Positions 47,251 through 58,551 of a stretch of 64,000 bases of DNA are shown piece by piece (position 1 is the stretch's first letter; each line of letters opens with the position of its first letter). A model generated the notes under the pieces. That model saw nothing but the letters and a program-made list of their open reading frames with translations. It was not told where the DNA came from and made no database searches. This DNA is from Morinoia aosen (taxonomy: Eukaryota; Arthropoda; Malacostraca; Amphipoda; Talitridae). A program made the position numbers and the translations under genes. The stretch lies in NCBI GenBank assembly GCA_030386875.1, contig CM059579.1, positions 17,580,484 through 17,644,483 on the forward strand, written 5' to 3'.

Positions 47251-49959
47251 TCCCAGTCAGAGAAAGTCGAGGTAGTGTGTGTGAGCACAACACAAGAGGG
47301 CGTAATGAGGTCCTCTGGCTGTCCATCCGAGGACAATTTACTTCATGATGATCACCATGCTATGCATCTAAAGGGCTCTTAATGCCCTGCGCTCCGTTGC
47401 TGTAACTCTAAGGCTGTCATTTCTATGCCTCATTTCTTGTACTTCCATTCAGTGGTGGCTATGCTTTCGTGTTTTCATCTAAGAATGGGGAAGATTTTTG
47501 AGTGTGATTCTAGATGAACGTAAAGTTACATACATAATTACGTGTTTTTCCTGAATAGTTTGCTTCTGGTATTGTACCTCCGTATCTTCAAACTAAGTCG
47601 TGCGTACACATGTTGCGCTCTATGTTCAACGGCATGTGCTCACGTCTTCAATTTCTTCTCGCTATGAGATTTTTTCCATATGTCTTAAAACAATTACTGA
47701 ATAACGCTTCCCTCATTTTTGTAAGACTTCTCATTTCCTCAGTGGCGTTTCTCATTAAAAATAGGGATGAATGCTCTGTAAATTTGGAGCTGAGAGGGTA
47801 TTCACAGCGCGGCCCTTACGAGTTTGAATGTAGCGAGAAAACAAAACTCTATTGAATGCGTAGCTCTCTCTCGCTATCTTATTTTCATATTAACCTTTTG
47901 TTAATATAATATTTCCATTGTAAAAGCACCGATTAAAAAACTGACGATTGATGATGTGAATAGTATGGCATATTCAAACTTCTCTTCAAATTGTGATTCA
48001 GTTTTTTTCTGTCAATTTCCTATTAATTTCTCTTGTTGCGCTTGACTCTGTGACAACAATCCCACAAAATCAGCATTTTGCTCGAAATACCTTAATTTAT
48101 GCAAATAAAACTCACACGCTAACTATTAATCACAAATCTTAGTAAAATAAATACTTAGATTTATGCATAAAAAAAACAGAATTTCAACGAGAAGCTTGGA
48201 ATGCGGAGCAAATGCTAGAAGTCAAGAAAGATCCGCCATAGAAGCACAACGTAGAAAAAAGAATTATGCCGACTGAACGATACAGGGATGTATATGAGCG
48301 AGAGCAAGGGATCATTATGGCCTACAATTGACCGTAAATCGGCTCTCATGGACGCCGGAAACTACGCCAGGAAGAAGCTTCTGCGACGTAGGAGCACATT
48401 TACCATCGGCCGTAAAGTGCACGGTCGCACGGGCTTGTGGATGGGAAATACAACACTACTTTTTTACTGTGCTGTCTTTACTTTTGTTAATTGGAACGAA
48501 CAGCATCAACGTGATAATGGTAATAAAAACAGTGCTATATAATTTCTCACAGGAAAGTTTGCGAGCGGTCTTTTCGCGAGGGATTGCACTCACAAGCTAC
48601 AAATCAGTTCGACATAAAAGCGTTAGCAAACGAATTCTTCGAATCGGAGAAGTAATTCCATTACGACTGACTTCTCCTTGCCAAATTGAATTCCCTCATT
48701 CACGAGCAGACAGGATTTCCCTGCGCCTCACAACTGAGCTCGCCCAACGATGCCGTCTTCAAAGAAGAGTCTTCAGAAACTCAATAGTCCGCTGGAAATG
48801 CAAACGGTCGCTACGAACCGAGATTCTGAACTCATGAATTCAGAGTTCAAGACATCGAGTAATCAATTGAAGCCTCCTTAATCAATGTTCTGTAAGAGAG
48901 GCTTCCCAAAACGCGTTTGGAAGCCCTACACGCGCTTCGGAGCTGTAAGTTTCGTCCGTAAGAGGGAAAGACCGCGGGCCTCGTTTTGCTGCATTCAAAT
49001 GATCGCTCACCGTCTACCGAATGGAATCCGAGTCTAACAGATGGCGCATGAACGCATTCGGAAGACGATAAAAGGCTTCTTACTGTTATCGCAGACTTTG
49101 AATGCGCGTAAAAACATTGGCCGTAAAATTAGCCTCCTTAGAAATCTCTATAAAGATGCTGCTGAACATGAAATCGAAGGCCGGAGTGTGCAGTTCTTCT
49201 AGCAGTGAATTGAATAATGATTATTAAGTGAAAAATTCGTTATAATTTGCAGACAACATTACTATACAGCGAGCTCAATAAATTAAACACTCCTTGCGAG
49301 AAAATAACATTCTATGGCGCAGAAACTATTATCTTATTTGAAACAGTTTTCGTCAACTGCACTACCTTCTCACTCCTTTATTCTTCTTAGTATCAACTAC
49401 AGGTCTACTTGAGCCTAATCAAATTCTCATCAAAGAGTGAAAACCTTGTACCTTCTACAGATTAACTTGACAATCGAAACCATTCTCAAACAAAGAGTTA
49501 ATGCTTCTTTGTATCCAATGCCGCCATCGCAATTTGGGTCTCGGCTTGTCAATAATCCCCGCTATAAGCCGTCACTTTGTTCCCTGGCAGCTGAGACGCG
49601 GCTCTGAGCCTCGCGCTCGCATTCTCCGGAGACTTAGCATTTCAAGTGAGAGCAAGACATTAAACACGTCAAGTGATAAGTTCTAAGGCATGCTATTTAA
49701 TTCAGACCAAATATATATTGAGAAATCGCTGACCATTTCAGGATAAATGAACAGATGTGTAGCAAATGAGATGAACTGGACGTATGTACGTTTGTCAATA
49801 AAGCTTTTCAAAGTAAACTGCTTTGATGAACCAATACTACACGTCCGACTCGATGTGATGCACAAAGATCACACTCATCATCACAAGGTTTTATTTTTGT
49901 CAAATGCTAGGCATAAGTTTCAGAATATCGATAATCACTGAGTTGAACAAATGTTGTAC
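47251..49959. other. no gene recognised
   Basis: Mostly unique. The 169-codon frame at 48328-48837 overlaps another frame in its first 70 codons (KSALMDAGNYARKKLLRRRS...). Both show no known domain. I cannot support a gene. Confidence 0.45.
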
Positions 49960-50165
49960 AATTTCAACTCGACGCGCTCTAGACGCACAAGACCGGAGCC
50001 AAGAAGCGGGGACCAGGAGATACGACGGGTCAGCTTACGCTCTCCAGGAACGCGCTGGAAGCTGACGCTCGCCCTCAAGAGACCTGACGACCTGAGCAGG
50101 CGCGAGCAGAGACGAGGGCAGAGTAGGTCTGCAGCGGCCTAACTGGGCCGTGAGCACAGCAACTT
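49960..50165. other. GC/CpG-rich patch
   Basis: About 200 bp of CpG-rich sequence (for example CGACGCGCTCTAGACGCAC) in AT-rich DNA, with a short basic frame. It could be an unmethylated island, a promoter or TE debris. No splice sites or core promoter motif convince. Confidence 0.3.
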
Positions 50166-51097
50166 TAATGCGTTTGAGTTCTCCTATTGACAGTTTTTGC
50201 CGGCCTCCTTTTTGTGGGCGAGTTTCTTCTCCAGCAGCTGCGTTCGCATCGTAGCGCTGATTGGGAAGAGGATTGCGGGATTTTTTCCGTTTTTCCTCGA
50301 AGTTTCGGTAGCGAACTTCGGCCGATGCCGACGTGTTGGCGATATGAACGATGTCAGGTGTCGGGGACGTGAAATAGAAGGTGCTCTCAAAAGTTCTCAG
50401 GTCGTAGCCATCTATCTATGTCCGACAAGAGTTAAAAAGAACTTGGTAGAGAGACGGAAATTAAGAGTTCCGTTTCAATGACGAGATTTTTCTGTAAATT
50501 CTACTTGCATTTTGCGTGCGCAAATTTACGGACATAAAGAGCAGTGTTGGAACGTTAATGAAATCTCAAAAATACAAATGTAGAAATATGTTCAGGCATG
50601 CTTCTTATCTTCTCGCTTAAAATGTATATTTTCACCATTTTAATTTCATACTTGACCCAAGCCGTTTAATTTTTCCGTTCTACTCGGTTGTAAAACTATG
50701 TTTAGTAGAATGATGACTAGAGGATGTGCTCTACTGATTTCCTGGATTGCTAGCGGAGGATATTATATACATCATCGCAAGCTTTTATTTTCGTCAACCA
50801 AACACTAAATTGTTTTTGAATGTTTTGCGAGAAAGTATTCACGGCAATGAATAATATTGAAAACATTATTATTGAACAGTATTTTTTAATACCACTATTA
50901 TAGTATACTTCAGAACGCCAGAAAGATTGAAGTATTATCTGAAGGTTTCATCTCAATATTTGTATCGAGCACTTGAGGGATTTTTTGTGATTGTGAGATT
51001 GAGTGCTTTTTTGCAAAATCATAAACATTGTCGAAAGAAAGCATGTGTTTGATTCCTCAAGGGATAATTATTTCTTGCATAGCAAGCAAGCAAATAA
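50166..51097. other. no gene recognised
   Basis: Unique sequence with nothing supported. Confidence 0.55.
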
Positions 51098-51502
51098 AAC
51101 TGGGATAGTCTTTTATTTTCAACTTGGAAAATATTTATTCGCGTAATTTGTCGTGAACGCTGTACATTTCACAGTAAAATTGGCGAATTACAGGGTAAAA
51201 CACACGACTAGAGCAGCAAAGAAACTTATAAGAGCGATCAAATTGTTCATCGTACTCCCACTTAGTACCCAGATGAGGAATGAGTTAAATTAAGCAACTA
51301 TCCAAAATTAATTAATTAAACAACTACCCTAAAATGAAACAAAAACCATACTGAAATGAATTTCTAGCAATTATTGGGGTAATTTACTATCGGCGAATTT
51401 ACAAATACATCATTTTTCCAATTTTACTATGAAATGTAAAACGTCCATGAAAAATTACGCGAGTCAGTATTTCCAAAGCTGAAAATAAAAGACTATCTCA
51501 GT
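51098..51502. mobile_element. MITE-like element with about 90-bp terminal inverted repeats
   Basis: The left arm (51098-51190) reads AACTGGGATAGTCTTTTATT, later CGCGTAATTTGTCGTGAACG and TACATTTCACAGTAAAATTG. The right arm (51415-51502) is its inverted copy (CAATTTTACTATGAAATGTA ... AATAAAAGACTATCTCAGTT). Identity is about 80-85 percent by eye. The interior is about 225 bp, AT-rich and non-coding. Size (405 bp), long inverted ends and lack of coding capacity fit a MITE; the target duplication is unclear. Confidence 0.75.
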
Positions 51503-52541
51503 TACGACGTATAGTAGAGACCAGAAAAATATTGAATGTTCCAAATGATGATGTTCGCTGGTTAGGAATTTTATTTAAATTTCTGTATGTATGAAAGTGC
51601 TGGTTCCAGACCATAGCTCAATTGCAAATTAACTCACCAACTTAGAGTGTAAAATAGGGGACATTGGCGAAAAATTGTATACGTTTTCATAATTTTAAAA
51701 TCGGTTAGGCTGTCATTTGTTTTGTATTTTTCATTTATTAGAGAATTAAAGGCATTTGTGTGTTTCTTTGGGAAAAGGGGAAAATTTCTGTGAAGGCCTT
51801 CGATATCGCTGAGTTTTGTCACTTGGCTAAATCTAGAAGTGGTTGTCAAATGTTATCGTTGACAATATACACCTGATTTGCGAATTATCCCAATCAAATT
51901 AAAGAAATGAAAGTTGGCAATAATTTCCCAACATAAAGTAATTATTCATCTCTAAAACGTATTTCATATTTTCCCATGTAAAAATGAATTAGGATATTGG
52001 CACTTAATATAGCAGAAAACGAGAAAGACCAGGTGCTGGAACACTAGTACAGTAGAGTGGGAGGTGTACGACATGACGATGCAGAAGGGGTATTACTCCA
52101 GAAAAATATTTAGAGTAACTGAATTTGAAAAAATCCAGTTAATTAAAGATCGTTGAAATAAAGTGCTGTTTATAAGACAGTACTTAATCTACTACATTAT
52201 TTAATACTTAAAATTATTTTGTTACGTATGTGTAGAGAAAAAATTGTCTAGTTGCAATGAAAAATTTGTTCATCCATTGGGACTTTATGCTCAAGGTTTC
52301 CTGATAATTTAAGCTCTACTTTACGAAAACTATAAAAATGACCACTTTCAGAATGACCAACTCACCGTCTTCTGAATAACATTCAGGAGCTAACTAATTT
52401 TGGTTTTGATGAAAATAAGAACTTTATACGTGAAATGAGGCGGTCTGATAAGTTACGCCGGAAAATCAGCTGTGCATTTCTTCCCTTTAGCAGATCTTGG
52501 TAGTTCTCGGTTCAAATTTCAACCCTCAGGTTTTTTTTCAG
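51503..52541. other. no gene recognised; ends in a splice acceptor
   Basis: Unique AT-rich sequence. Its end is GGTTTTTTTTCAG, a textbook acceptor. Confidence 0.5.
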
Positions 52542-52699
52542 GAGCAAATATCCGTGAAATACTTGTTCATCAGACACAGAGCAATGAGGGAGCTCTCTCC
52601 TCTACCTGCGTTTCGTTAAGCGAGATCGTTAAGTTCACATTACTGTGTTGTTGCAAGGAGAGCTTAAACTCCAGGTCTTTCATCTCAGAAAAGCTTTGA
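52542..52699 (+). CDS. candidate terminal exon, unknown gene
   Basis: After the acceptor at 52541 a frame stays open for 52 codons (ANIREILVHQTQSNEG ... SRSFISEKL) to a TGA at 52697-52699. The upstream intron would be phase 1. No donor lies before the stop, so it would be a last coding exon; no clear polyadenylation signal was noted close downstream. The family is not recognised and chance is a real alternative. Confidence 0.22.
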
Positions 52700-54426
52700 A
52701 ATCTTCATCAAAGACACACGAACGGAGCTATCAAAGGGAAAATTTTAATTCGCTAGGTTACAAGATTTGGAAGACTTCCTCTACAACCAGCATAGACTTC
52801 CTCACTGTTAACGACCTTGCCTTGAATGTAGAATTCTAACAGCCAGTCAGGCTAGTAATTGATTTTGTGTTTGAGAAACTCAAAATGATTTAGATATTTC
52901 AGGCCCGGTGCGTGCGAGGTGGAAGTGATGAGTTCTTTGAAAAATACAGCATAGGTATTGGAAGCTAAACCACACTCTGAATATTTCAAAGACTTTACTT
53001 TAAAACTTCAGCAGCGTAGCGGTTAAGTAAATTTATGCACAGATCAAAGTATCGAAAATTCTCCCCATAACGGCGAATTAAAAAAAGCACATCCAAAACA
53101 TCCAACGTTATGAATAAGTTAACTCAGACCAACTATTGGATGGAACGCGCCAGCTACGAAAACTCGAGGCTTGAATAAGTAGAACAAGACAAAGCGCACT
53201 TCAGGGCTGCATGGCTGCGGTTATCTGGACTAGAAATGGAATATATGAATGTTTCATTAGAAACTCACGTAATTCACAGCTGTCCAAAAGCTGCGCTTCC
53301 AATGTGAGAAGTACATTATCATAAATAAATGATGGAAAGGTTTGCCCAAAAGCTTAAAAGTAGAACTTTTTCTATGCTTGTTTTTAAGAGAAGTTTCAAT
53401 ATCATGAATGCAAAATGTTAGAAATCACTTGATGATTCAGCGCAAAAGAGATTCTAGTTTTGTTTTCAAAGACTTAATACCCATGCAATAATTGCAGAAC
53501 AGCGACATTGACTTTTTCTCAATCTCGATCATTTTAAAGGCGATTTCATATTTTTCGACGAAGAGCAGTATGAAGGGTTTCTTTTGAGCTCAAAATGATG
53601 CTCAAAAGCAAATTTAACAACGTGACTTGCATTTTTATTACGGCTTCAGCTTCAAACTTTTCGCTATCCGTCGGAATCTGAACAGGTTGGAATTTATTTC
53701 GCGCAAATAGGATAGTACGGCGAAGAGTAAGTAGAGCTTGTGCGTGAAGCAGTGTGGCGTACAGTGATCAAGAAATTTTTTCGTACGAAAAATAAGGCAT
53801 TTCTCCCCAAAAGGTGAGTATAAAACTAGTTGTTTTGGGATCGAATCAATATTGGCTAGTCTGTTAATTTCATTCCAGTCAAAATGGTAATATTGCATCA
53901 CGACAGCAAGATGCTTGAGGAAAACCTCATGTTATCGGCGCGAAACTTGTGCTCGGTCTCAGGTTTCAATTCCAGCATGTCGACGACCTCCAAATTTAGT
54001 CTACATCTGAGAATAATTGGATTCAGGAAATATAATTCCGATTTTACCATGACCTACTGCGAGTCTTGACCTGAATCTGCTTGAAAATCTGTGGCAAAAA
54101 TTAAAAATTCAAATACATTGTCGGGTTGTAATAATTTTCAAGAATTTGAAGGTGTTTTTAGTATTTGAACATGTTCAATATCATTCCCAACGCAAATTCG
54201 TTAAACTCTTTTTGAAATACGTTGGTAAAAGCTTTGTGATAAGAGTTAGGCAAGTTAGGAGTTATAATGGCTATTAATATTGTTATTATGTTCTTCAGGC
54301 AAAATAATACGAATACTTCCTTCAATTTACGAGCACTTCTTCCTTGATATTTTTGTAACAGCAATGGAATTAAAAATGTGGTTAGTAGAAGCGACTTTCA
54401 ATTTCTCATGTCCTTCATTAGTGGCC
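52700..54426. other. no gene recognised
   Basis: Unique AT-rich sequence with nothing supported. Confidence 0.55.
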
Positions 54427-54832
54427 AAAGGTCATTGTCTTCCCCCTTTCAGCGTACAGTTCCTCTAGAGTTAGAAGTCTTGTCTCGTAAGTAAGAACGA
54501 AATCATTCCTACAGCCACGAACGTTCAATACTTTTGAATTTAAAATTCTCTGCCAGCGTAGTTTCAAGCCGCTATCAAGCCACTAACGAAGCCAGAAAGA
54601 AAAAGAAAGAAAAAACTTTGTACCATCTATATTGGAAATAAACTGTTTTCTTTCTTTTTCTTTCTGGCTTCGTTAGTGGCTTGATAGCGGCTTGAAACTA
54701 CGCTGGCAGAGAATTTTAAATTCAAAAGTATTGAACGTTCGTGGCTGTAGGAATGATTTCGTTCTTACTTACAAGACAAGACTTCTAACTCTAGAGGAAC
54801 TGTATGCAGAAAGGAGAAAGACAATGACCTTT
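54427..54832. repeat. near-perfect inverted repeat, 187-bp arms, 32-bp loop
   Basis: The left arm is 54427-54613 and the right arm 54646-54832, equal in length with no indels. Comparing base by base I count five mismatches, all in the outer 60 bp. The inner 127 bp (54487-54613 against 54646-54772) is a perfect reverse complement, including GCCAGAAAGAAAAAGAAAG. The loop (54614-54645) contains ACTTTGTACCATCTATATTG. No terminal motif or target duplication of a known transposon class is evident. A transcript across it would fold into a single long hairpin like the precursors of insect hairpin-derived siRNAs; that role is inference. The 68-codon frame starting at 54692 is a by-product. Confidence 0.97.
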
Positions 54833-55208
54833 GATTACGAGGTGTGCAGGACGCGAGGTGTGGCTGTGCTGTTCACTAGGCGAGGGGGGTGGGAATGAAT
54901 GAGAAGGATACTGTTTTCTAGCGCGGTGTTTGATGGAAGTGCTTAAGAATAAATAAATGAAAAAAAATATATAATCAATAAATGAATGAATAAAGTACTT
55001 AAAAGTTGACCATTCTTTAACCCAATCTTCAATGGCGTATGATAATCCACCGGAGGTTTCGCAAAAATAAACAAAACACTGATGAAAATTTATTTTACAA
55101 AAATTTTAAGACCATGAATACAGAATATTAAAAGAATTACTGCTCAAGAGGGCAGGATGAGGGGATAAATGCACTGAGGGCCCATGGAAGTGAGGTAAAG
55201 TGTAAATG
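54833..55208. other. no gene recognised
   Basis: An AATAAATAAATGAATG-type simple run (about 54940-55000), then a short lead-in of GAGG-rich sequence to the 40-bp array. Confidence 0.6.
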
Positions 55209-56675
55209 AACTGTGAGGCAGGGTACACCAGGACGTGAGGCGTTACAGGACTGTGAGGCAGGGTACACCAGGACGTGAGGCGTTACAGGACTGTGAGGCA
55301 GGGTACACCAGGACGTGAGGCGTTACAGGACTGTGAGGCAGGGGACACCAGGACGTGAGGCGTTACAGGACTGTGAGGCAGGGTACATCAGGACGTGAGG
55401 CGTTACAGGACTATGAGGCAGGGGACACCAGGACGTGAGGCGTTACAGGACTGTGAGGCAGGGTACACCAGGACGTGAGGCGTTACAGGACTGTGAGGCA
55501 GGGTACACCAGGACGTGAGGCGTTACAGGACTGTGAGGCAGGGTACACCAGGACGTGAGGCGTTACAGGACTGTGAGGCAGGGTACACCAGGACGTGAGG
55601 CGTTACAGGACTGTGAGGCAGGGTACACCAGGACGTGAGGCGTTACAGGACTGTGAGGCAGGGTACACCAGGACGTGAGGCGTTACAGGACTGTGAGGCA
55701 GGGTACACCAGGACGTGAGGCGTTACAGGACTGTGAGGCAGGGTACACCAGGACGTGAGGCGTTACAGGACTGTGAGGCAGGGGACACCAGGACGTGAGG
55801 CGTTACAGGACTGTGAGGCAGGGTACACCAGGACGTGAGGCGTTACAGGACTGTGAGGCAGGGTACACCAGGACGTGAGGCGTTACAGGACTGTGAGGCA
55901 GGGTACACCAGGACGTGAGGCGTTACAGGACTGTGAGGCAGGGTACACCAGGATGTGAGGCGTTACAGGACTGTGAGGCAGGGGACACCAAGACGTGAGG
56001 CGTTACAGGACTGTGAGGCAGGGGACACCAGGACGTGAGGTGTTACAGGACTGTGAGGCAGGGGACACCAGGACGTGAGGCGTTACAGGACTGTGAGGCA
56101 GGGGACACCAGGACGTGAGGCATTACAGGACTGTGAGGCAGGGGACACCAGGACGTGAGGCGTTACAGGACTGTGTGGCAGGGTACACCAGGACGTGAGG
56201 CGTTACAGGACTGTGAGGCAGGGGACACCAGGACGTGAGGCGTTACAGGACTGTGAGGCAAGGGACACCAGGACGTGAGGCGTTACAGGACTATGAGGCA
56301 GGGGACACCAGGACGTGAGGCGTTACAGGACTATGAGGCAGGGGACACCAGGACGTGAGGCGTTACAGGACTATGAGGCAGGGGACACCAGGACGTGAGG
56401 CGTTACAGGACTGTGAGGCAGGGGACACCAGGACGTGAGGCGTTACAGGACTGTGAGGCAGGGGACACCAGGACGTGAGGCGTTACAGGACTATGAGGCA
56501 GGGTACACCAGGACGTGAGGCGTTACAGGACTGTGAGGCAGGGGACACCAGGACGTGAGGCGTTACAGGACTATGAGGCAGGGGACACCAGGACGTGAGG
56601 CGTTACAGGACTATGAGGCAGGGGACACCAGGACGTGAGGCGTTACAGGACTATGAGGCAGGGTACACCAGGATG
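55209..56675. repeat. 40-bp tandem array (about 36.7 copies)
   Basis: Exact 40-bp units read GGACTGTGAGGCAGGGTACA then CCAGGACGTGAGGCGTTACA, with no indels at all. Two polymorphic sites are zoned. GGGTACA predominates in the first 20 units and GGGGACA in the last 17 or so, while CTATGAGG instead of CTGTGAGG occurs once early and in most of the last ten units. This pattern is expected from local unequal exchange. Stops occur in the unit; there is no coding potential. Confidence 0.98.
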
Positions 56676-56905
56676 AGCAGACAGGAAGGCGGGAACAGAA
56701 AGGGTAGCAGAACACAGCAGGAGGCACAGCGGGGCGGGGAGGCGGGGCAGGCAGAGCTCTCTAACGAGCCCAGAGGTGTGTTGTGTTGGGTGGAGCAGGC
56801 CAGAAAAGCAACGCCACTTTAAAGCTTCACGTGTTCTTCTCGGCACGCGCTGCCGTCTCGCCCGTCAGCGGCACTGGGGCTGAAGGAGCCAAGCGCCACT
56901 GTACG
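56676..56905. other. GC-rich patch after the 40-bp array
   Basis: Contains GCGGGGCGGGGAGGCGGGGC (GC-box-like) and GGCACGCGCTGCCGTCTCGC. It follows the array directly, as the patch at 2741 follows the 49-bp array. It could be promoter-like, but no TATA, initiator or exon is clear. Confidence 0.35.
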
Positions 56906-57526
56906 AAGCACCGACCTCCTTACGCAATGTCTTATTGTTGTTCATAGCTCTTTATTTTAGAATAATGAACCTCTTCTGAAGAATGAAATCCAGCTGAAAG
57001 AGGCACACATGCAAATTTGCGGTAGTGGTGCGTACTTGCATGTGAAGATAGTGGATTAATTAACACTAAACTACCCAAGATTAGTGCTTTCTTGATTGTT
57101 CAAAATATGAAACGTGCGATTTAGACTACATGTTATAATATCAATTATTCATTAATAACACTTCTCACAGCAGTCAGAAAAACTTTACATTTTTCTCTAC
57201 ACTTCGTAACTTTGATAGTCTACGCAAAACTTTCGAAGATGCGAAAAAAAGATCTGGAATTATTCAAACGCCACCTATTTATTATTTGATTATAATACTT
57301 GAAAAACGTTTATCAGAACAGGTTAACTTATGGACATAGTGTGATTCAATACGTCATTTTTCAAGTCCTCGCTAGTAAAGCGGTTCGCTTTGAATGCTCC
57401 GAAACACCAAACCAGATCTGCGGAGCTGATCATAACTCTGCAGGTCGAGACTCTAATCGCCAGGTATAGGAAACGACGGTGGATCAATCACGTTCTGATG
57501 TTCATTTTCAATGTTTCCGTTACTTC
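56906..57526. other. no gene recognised
   Basis: Unique AT-rich sequence with nothing supported. Confidence 0.6.
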
Positions 57527-57640
57527 TTCTAAAAAGATTTCTAAAAGAGAAGAGATCGGAAATGATTTCTAAAAGAGGGATTTCGAAAATGATTTCTAAA
57601 AGAGGGATTTCTAAAAGAGGGATTTCTAAAAGATTTAAAA
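57527..57640. repeat. TTTCTAAAAGAGGGA minisatellite, 15-bp type
   Basis: ATTTCTAAAAGAGGG is repeated four to five times, with two longer spaced units carrying GAAAATG. Confidence 0.88.
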
Positions 57641-58410
57641 CCGATCGCTGAAGTGAACTTGGATGAAATGTTTCGAGTTAATTGCCCTCAAATCTCGTTA
57701 TTTTATTGGAAAATCAGAGAGGCTTACAAAACTTGAGGCACCTGACGGTTTTTATTGGCGAAATATTGCCAAGACTCACGCTAATGGAAGTAATTATAGA
57801 ATTTTCCCCTTGAACTGAAATCTTACATTGGTCCGCGAAATTATTGATCTACTTGCCGGAAATTGATATCTTCAAGAAAGAAAAAACAACACAGAGCACC
57901 ACGTAGAAAATAACGTCAATTTGTATTGCTCATTCCCAATCAAAAAAAGAATAACAGAAGTACGTTTAAAGATGAAATTTTCAATAACATTCTTCACCCT
58001 GCGTGCCTTCAAATTGTTTAGGTACAGAACTTACTGGCCACATAAGTGTTGTATAAAGTAATAATACGTGAAGTATTTGAAATTTCTCGTAAAAACTTGA
58101 TTGCCTTGTTTATGCTTCATGACTGCAGTTTTTCCAAGCCATTCATTTCATAATGGCAAACCCAGCTTTTATGTACTTTGTAAAATTTTAACCATTCTGG
58201 AACGCAAAAGAAACAAGAAGTCTAAAAAATTCTGCCTGAGAAAATTCATCTACTTGAGCATTGTTTTTCCGCAATGGAACACCAAGGGACCAACATCCCT
58301 AAATTTGTAATCTACGCTTGTTACTGCAAGTACCATCAATGAATACATCAATCATCAAACAAAGTGTTTGGAGGTTTGTAGGTTTAATTAATACAAGGAC
58401 TGAAACAACG
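57641..58410. other. no gene recognised
   Basis: Unique AT-rich sequence with nothing supported. Confidence 0.6.
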
Positions 58411-58487
58411 GCGAAGTGAGGCTGAGACTACGGCAAACTGACTGCGTATTGGGGCTGAGACTACGGCAAACTGACTGCGTATTGGGG
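58411..58487. repeat. 33-bp tandem duplication
   Basis: GCTGAGACTACGGCAAACTG ... GTATTGGG occurs at 58421 and 58454. A decayed third copy may precede it. Confidence 0.88.
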
Positions 58488-58551
58488 CATGTGGGTACCA
58501 CTCGGTAAATTGCTCATGTACGCTCCGGTATAAATGAATAGCATTTTACTA

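Noticed and set aside
48288-48837. Two overlapping + frames (84 and 169 codons)
   Set aside because: Neither shows a known motif, and no splice signal separates them; composition is similar to the flanks.
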